A program made the position numbers and the translations under genes. A DNA stretch of 12,820 bases from NCBI GenBank assembly GCA_030743445.1, contig JASLSL010000074.1:1-12820 (forward strand), written 5' to 3'. Source of the stretch: Alphaproteobacteria bacterium. GTDB lineage: Bacteria; Pseudomonadota; Alphaproteobacteria; UBA8366. Below are positions 5,192 through 12,162 of this stretch, piece by piece (position 1 is the stretch's first letter; each line of letters starts with the position of its first letter). Below the pieces are notes generated by a model, which was not told the DNA's origin, ran no database searches, and was given only the letters and a program-made list of their open reading frames with translations.

Positions 5192-5887
5192 CTAGCCGAA
5201 ACCCGGCAACGTCGCGAGTGCGGCCGGGATTTCATCGAAGCTGTCGACCACCGCGTCGGCGCCGAACTCCGCGGCCGGCACCACCGTATAACCGTAACTC
5301 ACGGCGATCACCGGAATGTCCGCGGCGCGCGCCGCGGCGACGTCGTTCATGCTGTCGCCGATCATCACCGCGGCGCCGGTGCCGGCACCAATCAGCTCCA
5401 ACAGGCCGGTAATGTGGCCGCCATCGGGCTTGCGCACCGGGAAGCGGTCGCCGCCCGCGGTCGCGCCGAAGAACCGCACCAGGTCGAGCCCTTCGAGGAT
5501 CGCCTCGCTCGGCGCCTGGGGCTTGTTGGTGCAGACCGCCATCGGGTGCCCGGCGGCGTGAAAATTCTCCAGGGTCGCGACAACTCCCGGGTAAGGGCGC
5601 GTGTTCGCGGTCAGGGTCGCGGCGTAGATCTCGAGGAACCTGAGACGCAGGTTCTCGAGCGTGTCCGGCAGCCCACCGGTCGCCTCGAATCCGCGCTCGA
5701 TCATCGCCACGGCCCCGTCACCGACCAAGTGTTTGACGTCGTCGAGCGCCAGGGCCTCGCGGCCGTGCTCCCGCAGGATGCCGTTGAGGGCGCCCGCGAG
5801 ATCGGGCGCGGTGTCGACCAGCGTGCCGTCGAGGTCGAACAGAAGGGCGCAGGTGGGGTCAGGGCGCGAGTCGGTCGAATTGGCCAT
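5192..5887 (-). CDS. gph: Phosphoglycolate phosphatase (HAD superfamily)
   Basis: A 231-residue HAD-family hydrolase of normal Gph length. Motif I is FDLDGTLVDT with nucleophile D18 and acid/base D20. Motif II has T120 in CTNKP. Motif III has K153 in RKPDGG, and motif IV is IGDSMND (D178, D182). A helical cap domain lies between motifs I and II. The enzyme dephosphorylates 2-phosphoglycolate, which arises from RuBisCO oxygenation or from repair of oxidised DNA ends; related HAD phosphatases with other sugar-phosphate substrates look similar, so substrate is inferred from overall likeness. The Shine-Dalgarno before the ATG at 5887-5885 is weak (AGG). It is divergent from glmU across about 110 bp and convergent with the GIY-YIG-like gene. 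Confidence 0.85.
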   Translation of the reverse strand: MANSTDSRPDPTCALLFDLDGTLVDTAPDLAGALNGILREHGREALALDDVKHLVGDGAVAMIERGFEATGGLPDTLENLRLRFLEIYAATLTANTRPYPGVVATLENFHAAGHPMAVCTNKPQAPSEAILEGLDLVRFFGATAGGDRFPVRKPDGGHITGLLELIGAGTGAAVMIGDSMNDVAAARAADIPVIAVSYGYTVVPAAEFGADAVVDSFDEIPAALATLPGFG

Positions 5888-5997
5888 CGAAGGGGACCTG
5901 CAAAACCTCGAAACAATTCGTGATTTGGCGCGCGCCGGAGGCTATGGCAACTTCCCGCGCCAATCGTGAAACGCCGGTTGTATCGCCAAGAGTGCCG

Positions 5998-7392
5998 ATG
6001 ACCAAGGGAAAAACCGCCGCCATCATCCTCGCCGCGGGCAAGGGCACGCGCATGAAGTCGGACCTGCCCAAGGTCCTGCACCCGCTCGCGGGCCAGCCGA
6101 TGGTGCGGCACGTGCTCGGCGCGGTGGCGCCGCTCGAGCCCAAGCCTGCGGTCGTGATCGTCGGGCCGAAGATGGAGGCGGTCGCGGAAGCCGTGTCGCC
6201 CTATCCGACCGCGGTGCAGAAAAAACAGGCGGGGACGGCGGACGCGGTCAAGGCGGCGCAGAAGGCGCTCAAAGGTTTCGAGGACGGCACTGTATTGGTG
6301 CTCTATGGCGGCGATCCCTTCGTTCGAACCGAGACGCTGAAACAGATGGTCAGGGCGCGCGAGGCCGGGACCGCGGTCGTCGTGCTCGGTTTCCGGGCGG
6401 CCGATCCTTCCGGCTACGGCCGGCTCGTCGTCGATGGCGCGGGCGTGCTGCAGGCAATCGTCGAGGACAAGGATGCAAGCGACAACGAGCGCGCGATCGA
6501 CCTCTGCAACGGCGGCGCCATGGCGATCGACGCGGCACGGCTGTTCGACCTTGTCGACCGTGTCGGCGACGACAACGCCAAGCGCGAGTTCTACCTGACC
6601 GACGTGGTAGCACTTGCGCGCGCCGGCGGGCTTGCGTGCGCCGTGGTCGAGGCCGACCAGCGCGAAACCCTCGGCGTCGACAGCCGCGCCGATCTGGCCC
6701 GGGCCGAGGCCGAATGGCAACGGGCGCGGCGCCTTCGCGCAATGGAGGAAGAGGGCGCCAGCCTCGCCGATCCGAACACCGTCTGGTTCAGCCACGACAC
6801 CACGCTCGGCCGGGACGTCGTGGTCGGCCCCAACGTCGTCTTCGGGCCCGGGGTCAGCGTCTCCGACGGGGTCGAGATCAAGGCGTTCTGCCATCTCGAA
6901 GGGGCCTCGGTCGGCAAGGGTGCTGTCGTCGGGCCATTCGCCCGGCTACGCCCCGGGACCGAGATCGGCTCGGGCGCGCATATCGGCAACTTCGTCGAGG
7001 TCAAGAACGCAATCATGGGCGAGGGGGCGAAGGCCAACCACCTGACTTACCTCGGCGATTCCGAGATTGGTGCCGGCGCCAACATCGGGGCCGGCACCAT
7101 CACGTGCAACTACGACGGCTTCGAGAAACACCGGACGGTGATCGGCAAGGGCGCCTTCATCGGCTCGAACACGGCGCTGGTGGCGCCGGTGAAGATCGGC
7201 GACGGCGCCATCGTCGGGGCCGGCAGCACCATCGCCCGCGACGTCGCCAAGGACGCGCTGGCGATCGAGCGCGCGGTCCAGGTCGACCTGCCGGGCCGGG
7301 CCAGGAAAATCCGCGCCGAGGGCGAGGCCCGCAAGGAAGGCAAGAAGGCCGGCAAGAAGGGCAAGGCATCCAGGAAGGGCAAGAAAAGCTGA
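5998..7392 (+). CDS. glmU: Bifunctional GlcNAc-1-phosphate uridylyltransferase / glucosamine-1-phosphate acetyltransferase
   Basis: A 464-residue protein making UDP-GlcNAc for peptidoglycan and lipopolysaccharide. Residues 1 to about 230 form the nucleotidyltransferase domain (LAAGKGTRMKSDLPKVLH, 11-28; GYGRL, 139-143). Residues about 255-440 form the left-handed beta-helix acetyltransferase (hexapeptide repeats; NFVEVKNA 331-338; catalytic His in NHLTYLG, H348; NYDGFEKHRT 371-380). The ATG at 5998 gives the standard N-terminus; in-frame starts at 5920 and 5944 would add a non-conserved extension, and the GGAGG before 5944 is only 2 nt from that ATG. Oddities: the metal-binding Asp of LYGD-x-P is replaced (LYGGDP, G105), the Asn of GVN-x-R is D228, GTAHA reads GTADA (D82), and a Lys/Arg-rich tail occupies about 441-464. 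It overlaps glmS by one base. Confidence 0.95.
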   Translation: MTKGKTAAIILAAGKGTRMKSDLPKVLHPLAGQPMVRHVLGAVAPLEPKPAVVIVGPKMEAVAEAVSPYPTAVQKKQAGTADAVKAAQKALKGFEDGTVLVLYGGDPFVRTETLKQMVRAREAGTAVVVLGFRAADPSGYGRLVVDGAGVLQAIVEDKDASDNERAIDLCNGGAMAIDAARLFDLVDRVGDDNAKREFYLTDVVALARAGGLACAVVEADQRETLGVDSRADLARAEAEWQRARRLRAMEEEGASLADPNTVWFSHDTTLGRDVVVGPNVVFGPGVSVSDGVEIKAFCHLEGASVGKGAVVGPFARLRPGTEIGSGAHIGNFVEVKNAIMGEGAKANHLTYLGDSEIGAGANIGAGTITCNYDGFEKHRTVIGKGAFIGSNTALVAPVKIGDGAIVGAGSTIARDVAKDALAIERAVQVDLPGRARKIRAEGEARKEGKKAGKKGKASRKGKKS

Positions 7393-9218
7393 TGTGCGGG
7401 ATCATCGGCATCATCGGCAAGGCGCCGGTCGCCCCGCTGCTGCTCGAAGGGCTGAAGCGGCTCGAATACCGGGGCTACGATTCTGCCGGCGTCGCGACCC
7501 TGGTCAACGGCTCGATCGACCGCCGCCGAGCCGAGGGCAAGTTGGTGAACCTGGAGCAACTGCTCGACCGGGAACCGATCGACGGCACCATCGGCATCGG
7601 CCACACGCGCTGGGCGACCCATGGCGTCCCGAGCGAGGAGAACGCACACCCGCACGCGACCGATGGCGTGGCCGTGGTCCACAACGGCATCATCGAGAAC
7701 TTCCAGCAGTTGCGCGACGAACTCGGCGGCGACAACTTCGAGACCGATACCGACACCGAGGTCGTGGCCCATCTCGTGACCCGCTTCGTGCGCGACGGCA
7801 AGTCGCCCGAGGAGGCGGTCGCCGCCGCCCTACCGCGGCTCGAAGGGGCGTTCGCGCTGGTGCTGATCTTCGCCGGGCACCACGGGTTGATGATCGGCGC
7901 ACGGCGCGGCAGCCCGCTCGCGATCGGCTACGGCGACGGCGAGATGTATTTCGGCTCCGATGCGCTGGCGTTGGCGCCTTTGACCCAGCGCATCTGCTAC
8001 CTCGAGGAGGGCGACTGGGCTGTCGTCTCGACCGGGGACGCGGCGATCCGCGACGGCGCGGGCAAGGCGGTCGAGCGGCCGGTGGTCGAGACCGAGCTGT
8101 CGGGCGCCAAGATCGGCAAGGGCAATTACGACCACTTCATGCAGAAGGAAATCTTCGAGCAGCCGGCGGTGATCGGCGACACGCTGCACTCGATGCTGAA
8201 CCCGGCGACCCGCACCATCACCCTGCCGCCGCTCGACTGCGACTTCTTCTCGATTCCCAAGGTGACGATAAGCGCCTGCGGCACCGCCTATTACGCCGGG
8301 CTGGTCGCGAAGTACTGGCTCGAGGGGCTGGCGCGGCTGCCGGTCGAGATCGACGTCGCCTCCGAGTTCCGCTACCGCGAGGCGCCGATGGAGAAGGGCG
8401 GGTTGTCGCTCTTTATCAGCCAGTCGGGCGAGACCATGGATACGACCGCGGCGTTGCGCTACGCGGCGGCGCAGGAGCAGTTCGTGCTGTCGATCGTCAA
8501 CGTGCCGGAGTCGACCATCGCCCGGGAATCCGACGCCGTGCTGCCGACCCTGGCGGGGCCCGAGATCGGCGTTGCCTCGACCAAGGCGTTCACGACCCAG
8601 CTGACCGTGCTCGCCTGCCTCGCCATCGCCGTGGCGCGGGCGCGCGGCACGATCGACAGGGCGCGCGAGGCCGAGCTGTCGCTGGCCCTCGCCGAGGTGC
8701 CGGGCCGCGCCGCCGAGGTGCTGAACCACGACGAGGCGATCCGCGACATCGCTGGCTGGGTCGCCGAGGCGCGCGACGTGCTCTACCTCGGCCGCGGGAC
8801 GAGCTTCGCGCTCGCCCACGAGGGCGCGCTGAAGCTGAAGGAAATCTCCTACATCCATGCCGAGGCCTATGCCGCCGGCGAGATGAAGCACGGGCCGATC
8901 GCGCTGATCGACGGGGGCGTGCCGGTGATCGTCATCGCCCCCGGCAACGACCCCTTGTACGAGAAGACCGCGGCCAACGTGCAGGAGGTGATCGCGCGCG
9001 GCGGCAAGGTGATCTTCCTCTCCGATCGCGAGGGCGTCCGCCGGCTCGAGGCCGAGGCCAAGCCGACCGCCAGCATCACGCTGCCGACCGTCGACCCGTT
9101 CGTCGCACCCATCCTCTATGCCATTCCGGTGCAACTGCTCGCCTACCACGCCGCCGTCGCCAAAGGCACCGACATCGACCAGCCACGCAACCTCGCGAAA
9201 AGCGTCACGGTGGAATAA
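7392..9218 (+). CDS. glmS: Glutamine-fructose-6-phosphate aminotransferase (isomerizing)
   Basis: A 608-residue enzyme, essentially the length of E. coli GlmS (609). It converts fructose-6-phosphate and glutamine to glucosamine-6-phosphate, the first committed step of amino-sugar synthesis. The N-terminus CGIIGIIG places the nucleophilic Cys directly after Met1 as in Ntn glutaminases; GYDSAGVA, HTRWATHG and HNGIIENF follow. Two SIS domains carry the sugar site: ACGTAYYAG, SQSGET and ASTKAFTTQ in the first, GRGTSFALAHEGALKLKE and EMKHGPIALID in the second. The C-terminus DQPRNLAKSVTVE closes the active site in the family. The start ATG shares its A with the glmU TGA (TGATG), so it is translationally coupled to glmU. 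No glmS ribozyme is expected or seen. Confidence 0.97.
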   Translation: MCGIIGIIGKAPVAPLLLEGLKRLEYRGYDSAGVATLVNGSIDRRRAEGKLVNLEQLLDREPIDGTIGIGHTRWATHGVPSEENAHPHATDGVAVVHNGIIENFQQLRDELGGDNFETDTDTEVVAHLVTRFVRDGKSPEEAVAAALPRLEGAFALVLIFAGHHGLMIGARRGSPLAIGYGDGEMYFGSDALALAPLTQRICYLEEGDWAVVSTGDAAIRDGAGKAVERPVVETELSGAKIGKGNYDHFMQKEIFEQPAVIGDTLHSMLNPATRTITLPPLDCDFFSIPKVTISACGTAYYAGLVAKYWLEGLARLPVEIDVASEFRYREAPMEKGGLSLFISQSGETMDTTAALRYAAAQEQFVLSIVNVPESTIARESDAVLPTLAGPEIGVASTKAFTTQLTVLACLAIAVARARGTIDRAREAELSLALAEVPGRAAEVLNHDEAIRDIAGWVAEARDVLYLGRGTSFALAHEGALKLKEISYIHAEAYAAGEMKHGPIALIDGGVPVIVIAPGNDPLYEKTAANVQEVIARGGKVIFLSDREGVRRLEAEAKPTASITLPTVDPFVAPILYAIPVQLLAYHAAVAKGTDIDQPRNLAKSVTVE

Positions 9219-9224
9219 ATCGCG

Positions 9225-9253
9225 TTGACCTTCCAGTAGCCGGATGGGATAGG
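9225..9253 (+). promoter_or_regulatory. Probable sigma-70-type promoter of the cytochrome c genes
   Basis: TTGACC (9225-9230, five of six consensus bases) is followed after exactly 17 bp by GATAGG (9248-9253, three of six). The predicted start point near 9260 nearly coincides with an ATG at 9263, which argues for the ATG at 9290 as the real start of the downstream gene. It would uncouple the cytochrome genes from glmS. Confidence 0.45.
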
Positions 9254-9257
9254 GTCG

Positions 9258-9281
9258 CCCGAATGACCTCGAATGTTCGGG
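9258..9281. promoter_or_regulatory. Dyad at the predicted transcription start of the cytochrome genes (possible operator)
   Basis: CCCGAA (9258-9263) and TTCGGG (9276-9281) form a perfect 6-bp inverted repeat with a 12-bp centre. Inside, CGAATG occurs twice in direct orientation 10 bp apart (9260-9265 and 9270-9275). The element covers the predicted +1 and ends 8 nt before the ATG at 9290, so it could be a repressor site or an mRNA hairpin close to the ribosome binding region. Confidence 0.35.
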
Positions 9282-9289
9282 ATAGTCAC

Positions 9290-9820
9290 ATGATCCGAAG
9301 TTGGTTCCTGACCGTCGCGGTGTTCGCCGCGATCTCTGGCGGCGCCTGGGCGGATGACGAAAGTCGAAAGAAAGAACCCAAGGACGTCAGCGATATCGAG
9401 GTCACCGCCGCCGATCCGGCGGTGGGCCGCGACCTCTTTGTCAAAAAGGCCTGCGTCGCCTGCCACAAGGTCAACGGGGTCGGCGGCCCGCATCCGTTGA
9501 ATTACGTTGCCGGACCCAAGGACCCGGCCGTCGCCGCCGCCGTGCTGCTCGCCGAGATGTGGAACGAGGCCCAACTGATGGCGCCGATGCAACGCATGCA
9601 TTTCGGCAAGCAGACCAAGGTCGGGGTGCAGGAAGCGGCCCATATGGCGGCATTCCTGTTCAACCGGGCGGAGCAGGTAAAGCTGACCGAAGACCAAATA
9701 CCGGAAGCGATCCGGAAACAGATGGATCACGCCGAAATGCACCAGCGCCATCACGGCGGCGGGATGCCCGGCCGGCGCATGGGACCCGGCATGCCCGGCG
9801 GGCCGATGCAGCGCCGGTAG
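9290..9820 (+). CDS. Exported mono-heme c-type cytochrome with Met/His-rich C-terminal tail
   Basis: A 176-residue protein with a typical signal peptide (MIRSW then a hydrophobic core, probable cleavage after GGAWA, residue 21) and one heme-attachment site CVACH (55-59), preceded by GRDLF. After the heme site come MWNEAQLMAPM and an alpha-helical segment AAHMAAFLF (117-125), the pattern of small periplasmic cytochromes with a Met sixth ligand; M97 or M100 are candidates. The last 30 residues are rich in His, Met, Gly, Arg and Pro. An in-frame ATG at 9263 would add nine residues including acidic ones; the signal peptide and the predicted promoter favour 9290. It lies 18 nt before a second cytochrome gene and 71 bp after glmS. 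Electron donor and acceptor are unknown. Confidence 0.8.
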   Translation: MIRSWFLTVAVFAAISGGAWADDESRKKEPKDVSDIEVTAADPAVGRDLFVKKACVACHKVNGVGGPHPLNYVAGPKDPAVAAAVLLAEMWNEAQLMAPMQRMHFGKQTKVGVQEAAHMAAFLFNRAEQVKLTEDQIPEAIRKQMDHAEMHQRHHGGGMPGRRMGPGMPGGPMQRR

Positions 9821-9838
9821 GCCAAGACCGAATACGCG

Positions 9839-10336
9839 ATGGCCGATCGAACCGACACCCCCTGGCGCAAACGGGTCCTTGTCCTGGCGCCGATCGCGGT
9901 CGCGGCACTCGGTGTCGCGGTATTCCAGCAAATGACCTCGGAAGGCGGCATCGACGGCGCCGATCCCATGGATGCCGAATTGGTCGCGCTCGGCGAGCCG
10001 GCCTATGCCCGGTACTGCGCCGAATGCCACGGCAAGAACCTCGAAGGCCAGCCAAACTGGCGGGTGCGGCTGCCCGACGGCAGCCTGCGGGCGCCGCCGC
10101 ACGACGCGAGCGGCCATACCTGGCACCATCCGGACCGGCAATTGTTCGAGGTCACCAAGTTCGGTGGGTAACGGAACGCGCCGCCCGGCTTCAAGAGCAC
10201 CATGCCGCCGTTCGAGGGTCAGTTGACGGATCGGGAGATCTGGGCCGTCTTGGCCTTCATCAAGAGCAAGTGGCCGGAACCGGTGCTGCGGCGTCAGACC
10301 ATGATCGACCGGCGCACGCGCGAGGCTGGCCGCTAG
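9839..10336 (+). pseudogene. Membrane-anchored c-type cytochrome interrupted by an in-frame TAA
   Basis: Residues 1-110 contain a hydrophobic anchor (about 13-30), CAECH heme site (60-64) and conserved cytochrome c sequence ending at KFGG. A TAA follows at 10169-10171. The same frame then continues without gap as RNAPPGFKSTMPPF, LTDREIWAVLAFIKSKWPEP and reaches a TAG at 10334-10336. That second part is exactly the C-terminal third expected of this cytochrome family, including the distal heme ligand Met (M122 of MPPF) and the last helix. A product ending at the TAA (9839-10171) would lack that ligand. One base change would restore a 165-residue protein, so it is a recent nonsense mutation, a readthrough site or a sequencing error. 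Intact, it would be a periplasm-facing electron carrier paired with the preceding cytochrome. Confidence 0.8.
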
Positions 10337-10346
10337 TAGCCGCGAT

Positions 10347-10691
10347 TCAGCCCCCGGCGTCGGGGTCGTCCGTCGGCAGCGGGAAGGCCGCCGCCAACTC
10401 CTCGACCTTGCCGGCTTCGAGCAAGTCCAGCGCCCGCGGCACGTCCGCCACCTGCATGCCCATGATCCAGGGGCCCTCGGGGAGAACGCGCACGGTCGGG
10501 CCGAGGTGGCATTTGGTCATGCAATGGACGAGTTCGACCTCGAAGGGCAGGCCGCGCGCCTCGATGCCCGCGCTCAGGGCGGCCACCATCTCGCGGCTGC
10601 CGCGCGCCGCGCAAGACGGCAGCTTGTCGCCGGCGCGGAAGTTGACGCACATGCGGAGCGTCGGTCGATCGGTCGAGGGTTGGCCGGGCAC
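10347..10691 (-). CDS. Thioredoxin-like (2Fe-2S) ferredoxin
   Basis: A 114-residue protein with the cysteine pattern of thioredoxin-fold [2Fe-2S] ferredoxins: C15 and C27 in MCVNFR...PSCAARGS, then C57 and C61 in VHCMTKCHLGP. It has no signal peptide. The start is taken as GTG 10691-10689, preceded by AAGGA about 10-12 nt upstream; the ATG at 10652 (giving MCVNFR at the very N-terminus) has no ribosome binding site but cannot be excluded. The family includes the hydrogenase/NADH-dehydrogenase 24-kDa-subunit fold and free-standing cytoplasmic ferredoxins of uncertain role. It is convergent with the cytochrome gene (10 nt between stops) and divergent from gor, so it is probably transcribed alone. 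It is unrelated to the SdhB-like ferredoxin at 767-1123. Confidence 0.85.
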   Translation of the reverse strand: MPGQPSTDRPTLRMCVNFRAGDKLPSCAARGSREMVAALSAGIEARGLPFEVELVHCMTKCHLGPTVRVLPEGPWIMGMQVADVPRALDLLEAGKVEELAAAFPLPTDDPDAGG

Positions 10692-10718
10692 GGGCGCGGT
10701 TTCCTTTCTGGCTCCAGC

Positions 10719-10728
10719 CTATATATAG
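10719..10728. promoter_or_regulatory. CTATATATAG palindrome between divergent ferredoxin and gor genes
   Basis: A perfect 10-bp AT-only-core palindrome is the sole AT-rich segment in the 88-bp gap between the two divergent starts (10691 and 10780). It could supply a -10 element to either or both genes, but no good -35 was found at 16-18 bp on either strand. Confidence 0.25.
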
Positions 10729-10779
10729 ATGAACCGCGCCTTCGGGCGTAGCGCATCCATCAGCGAGGGCCCGCGACCC

Positions 10780-12159
10780 ATGGCCAAATACGACTACGAC
10801 ATGTTCGTCATCGGCGCCGGCTCGGCCGGGGTCAGGGCGGCGCGCTTCGCGGCCAATATTGGGGCCCGGGTCGCGGTCGCCGAGGATAGCGACATGGGCG
10901 GCACCTGCGTCAATGTCGGCTGCATCCCGAAGAAACTGTTCGTCTACGCCTCGCATTACGTCCACGACTTCGAGGACGCGGCCGGGTACGGCTGGAGCGT
11001 CGGCGAGCCCACCTTCGACTGGAACACGCTGCGCGACAACAAGGACAAGGAGATCGAACGGCTCAACGGCATCTATGTGCGCTTGCTGGAGAACGCCGGG
11101 GTCGAGATCTTCCGCGCCCGCGCCACCGTTGCCGACCCGCACACGGTCGAGGTCGACGGCCGCCGAGTCACGGCGCAGTACATCCTGGTCGCGACCGGCG
11201 GTTGGCCGGTGGTCCCCGAAATCGCGGGCAAAGAGCACGCGATCACCTCGAACGAGGTATTTCACCTGGAGCGCCTGCCGAAGCGGGCGATCGTCGTTGG
11301 CGGCGGCTATATTGCGGTCGAGTTCACCGGCATCCTGCACGGGCTCGGGGTCGAGGTGACCGAGCTCTATCGCGGCCCGGTCTTCTTGCGCGGCTTCGAC
11401 GACGACGTGCGGCACTTCCTCGCCGACGAGATGCGCAAGGCCGGGATCGATCTGCGCTTCAACTGCAACGTCGCGCGGATCGAGAGGTCGGGCGACGTGC
11501 TGCTCGCCGAGCTCGAGGACGGCAGCGAGCTCGAGACCGACCTGATCCTCTACGCCACCGGCCGCGCGCCGAACACCGCCGGCCTCGGCCTCGAGGAGGC
11601 CGGGGTCGAGCTCGACCGGAAGGGCGCCGTGGTGGTCGACGACTACTTCAAAAGCTCGGTCGACTCGATCTACGCCATCGGCGACGTCATCGCCCGGGTG
11701 CAGCTGACCCCGGTGGCGCTCGCCGAGGGCATGGCGGTGGTCAAGACGCTGTTCGAGGGCGAGCCGACCGGCGCCGACTACCACGGCATTCCGACCGCCG
11801 TCTTCAGCCAGCCGCCGATCGGTACGGTCGGCCTGACCGAGGCCCAGGCGCGCGACAAGTACGGCGAGGTCGACGTCTACATTTCGACCTTCACCGCCTT
11901 GAAGCACACCTTGACCGGCAGCGAAGAGAAGACGCTGATGAAGCTGATCGTCGATCGGGCGAGCGACCGGGTGGTCGGCTGTCACATGGTCGGTCCCGAT
12001 GCGGGCGAGATCACCCAGGGGCTCGGCATCGCGTTGAAGGCGGGCGCCACCAAGGCGGTGTTCGACGCCACCATCGGCATCCACCCGACCGCGGCCGAGG
12101 AGTTCGTCACCATGCGCGAGCCGGTGCCCGACGACCCCGAGCGCCGGGCGGCGGAGTAG
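10780..12159 (+). CDS. gor: Glutathione-disulfide reductase
   Basis: A 459-residue pyridine nucleotide-disulfide oxidoreductase that reduces GSSG with NADPH in the cytoplasm. The FAD motif is GAGSAG (12-17). The redox-active disulfide is C43/C48 in GGTCVNVGCIPKK, the form typical of glutathione reductase rather than lipoamide dehydrogenase. The NADPH domain starts VVGGGYIAVEF and carries YRGPVFLRGFD, where the arginines suit NADPH. The second FAD segment is YAIGD, and the C-terminal interface holds the catalytic His-Glu pair in HPTAAEE (H435, E440). The ATG at 10780 (MAKYDYD) has GAGGG 10 nt upstream; an in-frame ATG at 10729 would add 17 non-conserved residues. The stop is only 3 nt from that of the convergent cupin gene, leaving no room for a separate terminator. 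Confidence 0.95.
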   Translation: MAKYDYDMFVIGAGSAGVRAARFAANIGARVAVAEDSDMGGTCVNVGCIPKKLFVYASHYVHDFEDAAGYGWSVGEPTFDWNTLRDNKDKEIERLNGIYVRLLENAGVEIFRARATVADPHTVEVDGRRVTAQYILVATGGWPVVPEIAGKEHAITSNEVFHLERLPKRAIVVGGGYIAVEFTGILHGLGVEVTELYRGPVFLRGFDDDVRHFLADEMRKAGIDLRFNCNVARIERSGDVLLAELEDGSELETDLILYATGRAPNTAGLGLEEAGVELDRKGAVVVDDYFKSSVDSIYAIGDVIARVQLTPVALAEGMAVVKTLFEGEPTGADYHGIPTAVFSQPPIGTVGLTEAQARDKYGEVDVYISTFTALKHTLTGSEEKTLMKLIVDRASDRVVGCHMVGPDAGEITQGLGIALKAGATKAVFDATIGIHPTAAEEFVTMREPVPDDPERRAAE

Positions 12160-12162
12160 GGG

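Noticed and set aside
4279..5235. Minus-strand 318-codon open frame
   Set aside because: It is antisense to the GIY-YIG-like gene and the intergenic region, with no family resemblance and no start signal.
7394..9820. 808-codon plus-strand frame covering glmS and the first cytochrome
   Set aside because: Over glmS it is an out-of-frame Arg-rich shadow; only the last part, from 9290, is a real gene.
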